Assembly (NCBI GenBank): GCA_905116865.2 | Contig: CAJHNH020000721.1 | Coordinates: 87,782 to 151,781, forward strand | Origin: Candidula unifasciata | Taxonomy: Eukaryota; Mollusca; Gastropoda; Stylommatophora; Geomitridae | Reading direction: 5' to 3' | DNA: 64,000 nucleotides | Part shown: positions 1 to 13,087 of the stretch, in pieces | How positions within the stretch are numbered: position 1 is the first letter of the stretch | Layout: each line of letters begins with the position of its first letter | Translations under genes and position numbers: made by a program | The notes under the pieces: model-generated | Told to the model about the DNA's origin: nothing | Seen by the model: the letters and a program-made list of their open reading frames with translations, nothing else | The model's database searches: none

Positions 1-413
1 ACAACAGCTCGCAGAAGCCAGCTGCAGGCCTCGGAAATGAGATACCTGAGAAAGGTGGTCCAAGTGACAAGAAGGGACAAAGTCCCGCAATCAGACAATA
101 CGTCAAGATCTTGATACCCAGCCCCTTACTAACCCGAGTGGAATCAGTCACAGTTACGATGGTTTGGACATGTGTGCAGAATGGGAGAAAAAATCGGCCA
201 CCATGGCAAGCATGGGAGGCTAAGAACCAGGGAACCAGACCTCCGGGACGACCCAGGGTGCGCTGGGAAGACAACATCCGACAGTCCCTGACTGACAGAG
301 GACTGGAATGGAACAAAGCCAGAAAGAAAACTGCTGATAGAGACGTCTGGCGATCTCTCTGGCAAACCTTTACACCCCAAGGTAGAAGAGGAGCGACTAA
401 GTAAGTAAGTAAG
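1..413 (+). mobile_element. LINE 3' end (RT C-terminal tail), copy 1
   Basis: The translated + strand carries a reverse-transcriptase C-terminal tail typical of RTE/craniate-type non-LTR retrotransposons: an [12 protein letters not shown] motif near the left edge, then GRPRVRWEDNIRQ and a W-A-DR-W pattern near 255-350. It ends in exactly four TAAG units (398-413), a short tandem tail as expected for a LINE 3' end. The frame is broken near the left edge. A second, internally deleted copy lies at 1126-1478. It sits in an intron of the p300 gene. The clade name is inferred from motif style only. Confidence 0.75.
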
Positions 414-662
414 GAAACAGTTAAAGGCAAAAAAAAAATTTAAAAAAAACAGCATTGTTTCTCTGTTCTGTGTATTGCTGAGATCAGAACATGGCAGAGG
501 GCTAATTGTTGATGCTTCCAACATGTGGTTAAGAGAGTAGAAAAAGCTTTGAGAGTTGCACTGTGGGAAAGCGTGTTATCACCACATAATCTTCCCATGG
601 TTAGCACTGGATGCATTGTAGAGATGGCACAGTGTTTAATCACTGTTATTTATGTTAAAAAT
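414..662. other. intron, nothing recognised
   Basis: Intronic sequence between two LINE fragments. It contains A-rich runs but no gene, RNA or repeat that I recognise. Confidence 0.5.
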
Positions 663-840
663 AAAAGCAGAATCCATGGTACCTATACAGGGGCCGGCCA
701 ACACGAAGGTGGGCACAGGATATATGTGACTGCCTGAAATGAAAGTACCAGAGGTGGGAGAGCTGGTGAAAGACAGAGTTTGTTTCAGGCAGACCGTGAT
801 GAGAGTGACATTCTGCAAAAAGACTTGCTACTTGACGATG
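663..840 (+). mobile_element. LINE-R 3' fragment (+)
   Basis: This segment matches the reverse complement of 30735-30930, the 3' end of the larger LINE-R copy. Shared features are the GGCACAGGATATA block, the CAGGCAGACCGTRATGAGAG block and an end in TTGACGATG. A third copy is at 9105-9314. It is heavily 5' truncated and has no intact reading frame. Confidence 0.7.
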
Positions 841-996
841 TTTTTGTAGTGGGGGTTAATATTTAATTATGACCTTTCATTAGATTTGCAGTTGTACTTT
901 CATATTTGGTATGTCTTGCAGTAGTTGTTTTTGTTTATAAGTATCTGTGGTACATCAGAAGCTGGTGGCTGATGCTTTGTTCTGTCCTCCCTCCAG

Positions 997-1064
997 GTGG
1001 ACCTGTGATGCCTGCCTCAAGGCTAAAGGTGTGCCCCGGAAGGAAAACAGATTTACAGCTAAAA
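997..1064 (+). CDS. p300 exon: end of cysteine-rich region
   Basis: 68 nt, acceptor AG at 995-996 after a pyrimidine tract, donor GTAAGT at 1065. It encodes [17 protein letters not shown] followed by RFTAK. In human CBP/p300 the corresponding stretch joins the cysteine-rich PHD/RING module to the HAT domain and has the same Cys spacing (C-x2-C). The exon starts with the last base of a codon and ends after one base, matching the next exon. Confidence 0.93.
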
Positions 1065-4000
1065 GTAAGTGCTGATTCTTCTTAGGTATACTTCTTATAG
1101 CTTTGTTTTTGTCCTGCTTAAGTTGAGATGAGGTTGTCTACCTATGTGCCAATCCTGACCTATTGTGGTGAATCATTGGCAATGACAACAGCTCACAAAA
1201 GCCAGCATCAGGCCTCAGAAATGAGATATCTGAGAAAGGTGGTTCAAGTGACAAAAAACAAAATTTGCAATCAGAAAATACGTGAACATCTTGACACCTG
1301 GGCCTTACAAACTCGAATGGATCAGTCACTGTTAAAATGATTCGGACCTGCTGGGAAGGCAACATCTGACAGTCCTTGACTGACAGACGACTGGAATGGA
1401 ACGAAGCCAGAAAGAAAACTGCTGATAGAGAAGTCTGGCAAATCTTTACACCCCAAGGTAGAAAAGGAGCGACTAATTACATTAAGTTCAAGTTAGGTTG
1501 TTTTAGTTATAAGGTGGTTATTAAGGTGATCTGCCTTTCAGATGTGAAGTGTTAGTCCTGTAGATATTTTGCGCTATATGATTCGAGGTGAGGATGACCA
1601 TTGTCCTTCCTCATCACCTCAAAGCCTTGGCTTCCAAGACAGTTCTCGGAAATTCTGAAAGGGCTTGAGCATGACGTTGGTTTTTCTGAAATATTCTGCA
1701 TGAGGCATATGTGTGCCAGGAACTGTTGAAGCTGGAGGCAGGTGCCTCACCCAACTGGCAGCCTGTTTTATGAGGTGAGGTCAGCCTCTAATCCTGAATA
1801 AATGCAGCTGGCAAGCTTACTAACCACTACACCACCAGGCCCAGTTAAGGTTATTTGACATGTCTGTGCCATGGAGTGACAGAAAATTTGATGAAAATCT
1901 TACACACCATCTTTTACTTTAAAGTCACTTGCAGACGCAGCTGTTCGACTTATTTCTGATGTGATTCATTTTCATATTCTTCAGAGTTACCAACAACAAA
2001 ACTAGCCCTATACCTGGAGAACAGAATCAACAACTTTCTGCGCAAGAAGGACACTCAGGCGGGCGAGGTGACCATTCGGGTGCTGTCTAGTTACGATAAA
2101 ATGACAGAAGTCAAGCCGCTCATGAAGAAAAGGTTTGTCCACTGTACCATTGTTTGTGTCTCTTCTATATCCATGGTTCTCATTGAGACCCACTCTTAAG
2201 TCAGGTTGAGCTGAGGAGTTTAAGTACCAATGGCGGGTATTCACTGAGGACTGTATAGGGAAATAATAATTAAAAACATTTTTTTTTTCTGTAATGAATT
2301 TAAATAATGCAGATATAAATAGAATACAGAAGGCCAGCAACATAGATTACCAAATAGCTCCACTTTTCAGACATCAGAATGTCAGCGTGCACAGAAAAAA
2401 GCAGTCGATAAATGCGCTGTTTGTGCCAACTTTGTGCTGTCAGTGCCAGGGGGGAAAAACACGCAAAATTACATGTTGAGATGAAGTGTTTAAGAATAGA
2501 AATGCCACAGGAAAACTAGATGAGACAGTCATCATCAAAGAACTAAGAAAAATGGTAGGCACCGTAGCAGTAAATGATTTCATAGAAAAATTGAAGAATC
2601 AAATGGTTTGGTCATCTCATCAGCGCGGAATAGCATCAGCTAGCAGCTCGAGCGTACTTTGTGAGCAGCGACAACCAGCTGTTAGACTGGGGCATGGCGT
2701 TGGGTTTTTCTGAAGTATTATAGATGGGGTGGGGCAAACGTCAGGGTGTATATGTACATTATTGGCGTAAATCAATCTTTCCAGATGATAGCGTTATAGA
2801 CAGAGATAGGGATCACAGTTGTGGAAGCTTTTCTTTTCTATAGTACCTAGCCGGGTTAGCATTGTAGAGGCCATATCATGATCTCCTCTCTCAGCCTTCC
2901 TTTCTTTACTCCAGAGAGAGAAAAAAATAACTGGAAAAAAAACATGTTGCAGAAGCTGTCAGTTCAAAAGAGCAGTGCTCTGTCTGTCAGAGCTCCCTTT
3001 TAGACCCACTGCCAGCCAAGGCTAAGGGCCTGGTAGGTTATGTAATGGACAGCTGTTCTTTACACTGTAAAGAAGCTAGAGAGATATTTGATATATAATG
3101 GGACAGCTGTTCTCTGCACTAGAGTAAAGAAGCTAGAGAGATATTTGATGTGTTATTTAATGTGACAGATGTTCTCTGCACTCTAGAGTAAAGAAGCTAG
3201 AGAGATATTTGATATGTTATATAATAGGACAGATGTTCTCTTCACTCTAGAGTAAAGAAGCTAGATATATATTTGATATGTTATATATAAGGACAGATGT
3301 TCTCTGCACTCTAGAGTAAAGAAGCTAGATATATATTTGATATGTTATATATAAGGACAGATGTTCTCTGCACTCTAGAGTAAAGAAGCTAGAGAGATAT
3401 TTGATATGTTATATAATAAGACAGATGTTCTCTGCACTCTAGAGTAAAGAAGCTGGAGAGATATTTGATATGTTATATAATAGGACAGATGTACTCTGCA
3501 CTGTAGAGTAAAGAAGCTAGAGAGATATTTGATGTGTTATGTAATAGGACGGCTGTTCTCTGCACTCTAATGTAAGGAAGCTGGACAGATATTTGATATG
3601 ATATATAATGGAACAAATGTTCTCACTAAGCTCATGCATCAGTATTGGTTCAGGTTTGGTGATGAGATGCCTGATTGCTTTCCCTACCGAGCCAAAGCCA
3701 TGTTTGCATTTGAAGAAATTGATGGAGTTGATGTCTGCTTCTTTGGTATGCATGTTCAGGAGTATGGATCAAACTGCCCAATGCCAAATACAAGGTCAGT
3801 GAATTTTATGACATAACGTTTCTTTCCTTTTTCTTTAGACTTGCTCGTGTCTCCTATCATTTGGAGTTTTTTGACAAGAGTTTTCTACACCGAGGAACCA
3901 TTTAATAAAAAAGAAAATAAAAACTAGAAAAGCTATTGAACTCCTTGGTGATGTAAAAACTCAGTTCTTCAGGTACTACGCTAGGGTGTATAAGTATCTT

Positions 4001-7000
4001 GCTATGCCAGCGTAATATAACATTGTTAATTCTTGTTTTTTTATAGTTGGCATCCTCTTAAAAGAGAGAAGTTTGGCTCCACTGTAGCAGGTTACACCCG
4101 AAAAGGCCCAGTCTCTGGCACTCTCTCCAGCATTAGACAAAGGTCAGACTCTGGCTCAAGCCACGACTCACAGGGAGCTCCACAAATATTTCACTCATAA
4201 ACTAAACAATGCAGTCTACAAACTTGCCCACTCACAGCCTTTACAGCTGTACCATTTAGCCATGGAAACCCTTCTCCCCTGTAGGCATGAACATGCATGC
4301 ACACATAAACAACACCAATTTATCACTTTCTTCTCCGCTTACCCCTAAAATATCTGTCGACTTGTGGTTTACAGCTAGGCTGTGATATCTCCGTTAATCC
4401 CCCCCCCCCCCCCCCCAGCTTCTTTTATACTTTGCTTGTTGAGGACAGTGTTTCCCTATGGGACCCCAGAGCCTACATAGGGAGTTACACATCATATTCC
4501 ATAGATATGCATGTGTCCACATCCATTGTTAAGTTCTTCAGCATCGTCTATATTTGACTTTCACCATCATGAAGCCACACTGTATATTGACCACTTACTT
4601 TGCCTTCCCTTTGTCCACAGACGAGTTTACATATCATACCTGGACAGTGTCCACTATTTCCGACCAAGGCATCTGAGAACAGCTGTTTATCACGAGATCC
4701 TCATCGGTTATCTGGAGTATGCAAAAAACCTGGGCTACACTACAGCCCACATTTGGGCTTGCCCACCCAGTGAAGGCGATGATTACATTTTCCACTGTCA
4801 CCCGCCCGAGCAGAAAATACCCAAACCGAAACGGCTGCAGGACTGGTACAAGAAGATGCTGGACAAGGCTATCATTGACAGAGTGGTTGTGGATTACAAG
4901 GTATTTATCCAGGCTTTCTAAGCATGCGATGTCCATTTCTTCTGTCTTTTATCCCTAAATGGAGTTTAGGTCCCAAACTTGTTCTTCTTAATCTTCACTG
5001 ACTTTAAACGCTGACAAAGTTCTGGTTATCATCCCCTTCTGGACAGATTCCAGAACTTGAGTTTTGTATTCACATCTATTCTACAGATCTGGCCTTTTTT
5101 GTATGCAAACTGTTGGTTCCTAGCCTTTTGAACAGATGCACTCTAACTACATTTAGTTTATATGTTCTCCTGTATGTCCAGTTAGTTTGTTGGTACTCTG
5201 TTATATTTCCTATGTTTGTTTGGTACCCTATTATGTTTCCTATATGTTCAATTAGTTTATATGTACTCGTGTATATTTAGTTAGTTTATTAGTACCCTAT
5301 TATGTTCCCCATGTTTTCAGTCAGTTTATATGTGCTCCTGTATGTTCAGTTAGTTTGATGTTACTCTGTTATGTTTCCTATATATATTCAGTTAGTTTGT
5401 ATGTACTCCTGTATGTCAGTTTTTGGTCAGATATAACAGTAGCCGGTACTACTTGTCTTTGTTAACGCTGAATGTTGGGCAGCGTATACTAAACCTTTGT
5501 GCTGTGGAGAGGAGGAACTACTTCTCTTCGCGCAGGTAGGTCTTGCTAGTGACACTTGTGATTGTCATGAGCTGTGAGTCCCATGCCTCCTCATAGCACT
5601 ATATAACGCTGTTGTCTGGAAAGAAGGAAAGGTGCCAGTGATGATGATGGCCCTAACTTCGGCGGAAAAACCCCTAGCCACATTCGGCTTGTTAGAATGG
5701 TACTGTGTCAATTGTTTTAACACCCCCCCCCCCCCTTCTCCAATCACAAATGGGGCCCTGAAATCTTGGGAAGGTCCTTGGCAGTAAACCTAACAGTCAT
5801 TAATGTCTGCTCTAGAGTGTTCGTTCTTCATTGGGCATATTTTGTGTACATTGTGTGTACGCTTGGGATGGTAATTGGTAGTACCATGAATCAAGGTTTT
5901 ATCCTAATTGAGACATGCTTAATTATGTTTGTCTGGTGACTCACGACAATGTCTATATGGGAAGCCTGTATGATTGAAGCACATTAGTCCTGTCGCCCTG
6001 AGAAGCCACAAAACCGATACTTCCATTTGTATCCACGTTCCCGTGAATTTCACATTTCCTACTTTATCGCAGTGACTTGTTTACAAGACGCATATAGTTA
6101 ATGGTATTGGCAGAGCTCACACCTTTATAAATGTTTGGGACGTCATAACATGAATGTATTAGCTAAAAATATCTTATTAGGGGTGTGAACTAGTTTTTGT
6201 TGTTGTGTGTGTTCATGCCAAGTTCGTGTCAAATTTTCCGTAAGCCTCAGTGATACAGGTCACAGTCACACAACACAATGCATATTGTTTTTTTTTTAGG
6301 CCCTAAGAAATGTATTTCATTTAATGCTTCACTCTCTTCATGTTTATGGATTACCCCCTTTATTTGTCTTTATATATTTTAAGTGGGGGGGGGGGAATTA
6401 TATATTTAAAAAATGTATTATTGACCTTTGTAATAAGGCTAATAAGAAGAACTAAAAACAGTTGTAAGTTAAGTTAGGCAAGGATGTTCATGTATTATGT
6501 CTAATAAGACACAGGTTGTGGTTGCTGCTACCACTGTAGCTGAAGGGAGAAGAGTGATAAAAGCAGTATATAATAGTGGTTTTTGTTGTTGTTGTCTTGA
6601 CCACTTCCTTTCAATCTCATCTCCAGAAACTTCACATGTTATACATTTACTTATGAAATCTGCAGGACATTTTCAAAGATGCCATAGATTCTGGGCTGGC
6701 CAGTGCTAAAGATATGGCCTACTTTGATGGTGACTTCTGGCCCAATGTCATGGAGGAAAGCATCAAAGAATTGGATCAGGAGGAGGAAGAGAAGAGAAAG
6801 CGGGAAGAAGCTGAGGCAGCAGAGGCAGAGGCCCAGGAGACAGTTGAGGAGATCATTGATGCTGTAAGTTTAAGTTTGGACTTTATAGTTGTCATACTTT
6901 TGAGTCTTTGATGTGTCAGTGAGTCTTGGCATGTCAGTGTTTCTGGTATGGTTGCTTGTGTTGAGAGTTGTCTGACTGTGAGTCTTGGCATGTCAGTGTT

Positions 7001-10000
7001 TCTGGTATGGTTGTTTGTGTTGAGAGTTGTCCGACTGTAAGTCTTGGCATTTCAATGTTTCTGGTATGGTTGTTTCTGTTGAGAGTTGCCTGACTGTGAG
7101 TCTTGGCATGTCAGTGTTTCTGGTATGGTTGCTTGTGTTGAGAGTTGTCTGACTGTGAGTCTTGGCATGTCAGTGTTTCTGGTATGGTTGTTTCTGTTGA
7201 GAGTTGTCTGACTGTGAGTCTTGGCATGTCAGTGTTTCTGGTATGGTTGTTTGTGTTGAGAGTTGTCTGACTGTGTGTCTTGGCATGTCAGTGTTTCTGG
7301 TATGGTTGTTTATGTTGAGAGTTGTCTGACTGTGTGTCTTGGCATGTCAGTGTTTCTGGTATGGTTGTTTATGTTGAGAGTTGTCTGACTGTGTGTCTTG
7401 GCATGTCAGTGTTTCTGGTATGGTTGTTTATGTTGAGAGTTGTCTGACTGTGTGTCTTGGCATGTCAGTGTTTCTGGTATGGTTACTTGTGTTGAGAGTT
7501 GTCCGACTGTGAGTCTTGGCATGTCAGTGTTTCTGGTATGGTTGTTTGTGTTGAGAATTGTCCGACTGTGAGTCTTGGCATGTCAGTGTTTCTGGTATGG
7601 TTGTTTGTGTTGAGAGTTGTCTGACTGTGTGTCTTGGCATGTCAGTGTTTCTGGTATGGTTACTTGTGTTGAGAGTTGTCTGACTGTGTGTCTTGGCATT
7701 TCAATGTTTCTGGTATGGTTGTTTATGTTGAGAGTTGTCCGACTGTGAGTCTTGGCATGTCAGTGTTTCTGGTATGGTTGTTTGTGTTGAGAGTTGTCTG
7801 ACTGATGTTGGCATTTCTTTTATGGTTGTTTGGCACAGGACAAATAGTGGGTCACAGTTGTGCCTGTTTAGGGTGATCTGTGGATAGTTGATCAGATAGG
7901 TCTTAGGGTATGACATAAGTGGCCACTGAGAAAGAATCCAACTGGATTAGAAAAATTATAATGAAAGGTCCTCTGTGAGTTTTAAAACCAGAAAACCAAC
8001 AAGCATAGAATATTTGCCTGTGAATCTGGCATAAAATTCTCTCTGGCATGTACAGGGTGAGATGATATTAATGTCCATGCACTGAGCTGTGAACTTCCAA
8101 TTTTAACCTTTACTTGCAGTTGGTCCTGAATTCAGTTGACTGACTAAACTTGCATTTGTGCAGTGTGTGTATAGTATCTGATCATAGGTAACAGAAACCA
8201 GTCTGTCATTTAGTAACCTTGTGCCCATATGGTAAAACTACATTGAATGAGATAGATTTGGCTAATATTGAAAACACAAAATTGGAACCTCCAGGACAAC
8301 AGTTTTTTTGTTAAAAATATATATATTCGGAAACCATTTGGCTCGGTACTATCGATAGATATCAAAACCCTTCGGCCTTGATTCCATGATAAATATTGTA
8401 AATCTGGGAGAAATGAGGCTTCTCTGCCTACCTAGATATCAAAACCCTTCGGCCTTGATTCCATGATAAATATTGTAAATCTGGGAGAAATGAGGCTTTT
8501 CTCTGCCTACCCCTGGGCGTGAACCCAGACCACAAGGAGTTTGTCACGCGGTCGCTGCGAATTCAGGTTTAGCCATCTACGCTAGCCAGCCGGGCAAAAA
8601 CAATTGTAAAACATTAAAAGCAGACATGCAGGAACAGACACATGTGGTGTTTACTGAAAAATCCAGACAACAGAGAACAAAGTTATCAGATAATTATTAA
8701 CAGGTGGTGGTGGTAATAATTTTAACAGCCATATGGTATCTTATGAATACTTTTATGCTGTTATTCAGGATTTATCTGGAAAGAAAAAAGGTGAGAAAAA
8801 AGGCCAGAGAAGTAAAAAAGGCCAACAAGAGCAAAAGTAGTGCCAGAAAGAACAGTCGCAAAACCAACCTTCCTCAGGGGACCAGTGACCTGACTGCCAA
8901 ATTGTACAGCCACATGGAGAAACATAAGGAGGTATGTAATAGTTTGTTTTCTGTGTAAGTATGATCTTCTTGTCTGCGTCTGTGGCTTAGGCATTGCGAA
9001 CGAGCTTTGTAATGCAGGGTTTGATCTCCGCTGCAGACGGTTTTTCTTGCGCTGGTTTTAACAGTGGTGCAGAGAGCTGACCATTCAGGAAGCAATGGCA
9101 AACTCATCATCATCATGTAGCAGGTCCTTTTCAGAACGTCACTCTCATCACAGTCTGCCTAAAAGAAACTGTCTCTCGCCAGTTCTCCCGCCTCATGTAC
9201 TTTCATAAGCAAGTGGTCACTTATATCCTGTGCCTATCTTTGTGTCGGTCGGCCCCTCCTTCTTGGTACCATGCCTTCTGCTATGTTTTCCAATCGGTAG
9301 TGGTTCTTGATATGAATGGCAAACTACTGAACATAAAATTTGCCTAGAAAAACCACAACAGCCAATCAATGCTAGGGTTGGTTCTGCAAGGTCCTGTAAA
9401 GGATTGATACGCAACTAACTTTTAATGATCTTCTTGTGTTTAAATGGATGATTCAGACCAGGCATTGGTGCTATCTTTGCCTTCATTTTTCTTTTCTCTC
9501 TTGTCATGTTCTGCCTTTTGTCACCAGGTTTTGAAGAGGCAGCTGGTGTGAGCCTTATTTTGTGCTGACATTCACAGCCTCAGACTTTGTGTATGCTTCC
9601 GTTGTGTCTAGGTGGTGGGCTGTCTACCTCTTAGGGTAGTCTTGACTCATATCTAGACTATTTGATCTGTTGTCTCGGTCTGGTGTACCAATGGTTCTGC
9701 CCCAACTTGTTTCTCACCTTCATCTCTAGCCCTGTCTCTTCTACTGCTTGTGAATCTATCTTGTTATACCTAACTTCTCAACATCAGTCAGATAAGGTCA
9801 TCTCCACAACTAAGATTGTCTAATAGGTCTCCTCTACTTTCTCTCTCACACTGTTGGCGCACTCCTTCAGGCTTCAGTTGGTCGGTTATTACTGCATTGT
9901 TCTTATTGATTTGCCTTCATGTCTTTCAGCGAGGCTACAGCATTTGGTTCAAAAGAAATACTAACCTTAAAATTTTTAATACTAATGTCAAATCAGTACT

Positions 10001-12793
10001 CTTGTATGGGGCGGAAACATGAACAACTAAGACAATTACTAATAAATTACAGACATTCATTAACTGGTGCCTGCGCAGAATAGAGGGAATTAAAGGGTAT
10101 GATAGAATAACTAATGTAGAACATTGGGAGAGAACTAAACAGGCTCCATTGGACCAAGAGGTGAGGAAAAGACGCTGGCGTTGGATAGAACACACACTGA
10201 GTAAATAGGAGAACAGCATAACTAGAATGTCTTTGCATTGGAACCCACAGGGGCATAGGAATAAAGGAAGGCCAAAAAACACACGGAGAAGAGAGCTGGA
10301 GAATGAAGTCAGAGGGATGGGGAGGACACGGGGAGAGCTCCATGCAATGGCGAAGGATAGAACGACTTGGCATGAGTTGGTTGAGGGCCTATGCTCCATT
10401 GGGGGATCGAAAGGCAGAAGAAGAAGATAGCATTTGGTTAATCCATGTGTTTATTTGTTCCCCCTACTTTTTTTATTTCCAGTTTTTTAAAGAACTTTTT
10501 CGCCAGTTGTGATTAATCATTAAATATTGTCAGACAAGAATATCCTTTGTACAGCTCATTAAGAAGGGAACACTGACCAACCCAGTCATCACCATAGACA
10601 AAGTTTTATGGAACTAAAAGGCAACTCCTAAAAAACAGTCAATTTTATCACAAGAACTCGGTTGTCTGTGTAAATCAAAAAGCGATCAGACAAGAAGAAT
10701 CATTAAGTATATAAATAGGTCTAGCACTACATACCCCATGCACCAAAGGTGTTAAAAAGGTCCTATTTTCACTGATGTAATCCATTCTTTTGTATTTCCC
10801 TGGATTTCTAAGCTGTTTGCTCGTTGTCTCTCTTGTGTCTTGTACATTATGCTAATGTGTATGATGATTACGTCTGATGTGAATGTAGATTACTGCTGAA
10901 TTCTACTATGTATCAAGCTGGTGATGTCTGAATAGATTACTGCTATCTATAGAGATTACTGCTCATATCTATGAAGATAACTGCTGATGCAAATGTAGAT
11001 TACTAGTGATGGCTGTTTAGGTTACTAGTGATGTGTGTGTAGATTACTGCTATAATCTATGTAGATAACTGCTCATGTGCATATAGATTACTGCTGATGT
11101 ATATACACCTGGTGTCACCATTCACTGTCACAGCTTTGCTTTACCATATTATCTTGCTGATACCATGAATGCCTAACCTCTCTTGCTGATGTTGTCTAAT
11201 GTGTTGTGGTTGTCCTCCAGGTGTTCTTCGTGATCAGACTACACAACCAGCAGATAGCTGCCTCGTTGCCACCAATCTCCGAGCCGGACCCGGCCATGAA
11301 TTGTGACCTCATGGATGGCAGGGATGCCTTTCTCACCAGTGCTAGAGAGAAGCATTATGAGTTTTCTTCATTGCGGCGTGCCAAGTTGTCTTCTATGGCC
11401 CTGCTGTATGAGCTGCACAACCAGGGCAAAGATGCTTTTGTGTACACCTGCAATAATTGCAAGGCTGCGGTGGAAACCAGATTTCACTGCAATATTTGTG
11501 ACGTAAGTTTTTGTTTGTTGTTTTTGTGACAAGATAGTGTTCACTATGAATTGTTTTAACATACTCACCATGTGGGTTCTAAAGTTTGCGGGTGGGTAAT
11601 TGACTTTTCTGGTCAGTATTTGGCTTGTCTTAAGTCTGTTTAAATAATGTCCTGGTCAGTATTTGACTGACCTGACACCTGTTGAAACAATGTCTGGGTC
11701 AATATTTGACTGACCTGATACCTGTTGAAACAATGTCTGGGTCAATATTTGACTGTCCTAACACCTGTTGAAACAATGTCTCGGTCAATATTTGACTGTC
11801 CTAACATTTGTTGAAACAAAGTCTGGTCATTATTTGACTGTCCTAACATTTGTTGAAACAATGTCTGGTCATTATTTGACTGACCTGATACCTGTTGAAA
11901 CAATTTCTGGGTCAATATTTGACTGTCCTAACACCTGTTGAAACAATGTCTCGGTCAATATTTGACTCTCCTAACATTTGTTGAAACAAAGTCTGGTCAT
12001 TATTTGACTCTCCTAACATTTTTTGAAACAAAGTCTGGTCATTATTTGACTGTCCTAACATATGTTGACACAATGTCTGGTCATTATTTGACTGTCCTAA
12101 CATCTGTTGACACAATTTCTGGTCATTATTTGACTGTCCTAACATCTGTTGACACAATGTCTGGTCATTATTTGACTCTCCTAACATCTGTTGCAACAGT
12201 TTTCTGGTCAGTTTTATTGCTGACCTAAAATTGTTTGAACAATGTTTCAGTCAGTTTTTGACTGACCTAACATCTGTTGCAGCAGTATCCTAGTTAACTC
12301 TCTCAGTATTGGACTTGCCTTTCATTAAAAAAAAAGTTGACATGAGCCAGAATCCACATCTGTGTAATACAAGGTTCGACAATTAAGACTTACAATGAGT
12401 TCATCATTACGAACAGAAATTGGGCGTCTAGGTCTAGGTGCATTTCCACGCCACTTTTGAATTGTGAATACCACCTGAAAATGTATGCCCCAGATAAACA
12501 GTTATCCCCATAAACTTGTTGCACCAATTCAACTGTTTCAATGGCGCTTTTTCCAAGTTTTAAAAAGAATTTAATGTTAGGTTTTTCTTGCTGATTACAT
12601 AACAATACACCTCTGACTAGGTCAACAAAATGGCGGCTTGTTTGTTGTCTGCTTGTCGAGCGGCGATGAAAAGTTGCCAGATCATAGATGAATGTGCCTC
12701 TTTAGATACCATGCTTTGCTTCACAGATGGCATTTTTGTCTTGGCCATAATAAAATCAGTCTCATTACCTAGTTGTCGGACCTTGTACAATCT

Positions 12794-12829
<36 letters not shown>

Positions 12830-12912
12830 CTGTCTGTATCTCTCTCTCTCTCTCTTTCTCTCTATATATCTAAATATGTGTGTATATATATTTACACACA
12901 CACACACACACT

Positions 12913-12965
<53 letters not shown>

Positions 12966-12989
12966 CATATACATACATATATATACACA

Positions 12990-13087
<98 letters not shown>

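Noticed and set aside
144..524. Minus ORF over the left LINE
   Set aside because: Antisense shadow of the LINE tail; no family resemblance.
8704..8931. Exon starting at 8704 to avoid the p300 frameshift
   Set aside because: In phase, but it adds a hydrophobic stretch with no p300 counterpart and the acceptor is weak; kept only as an alternative to test.
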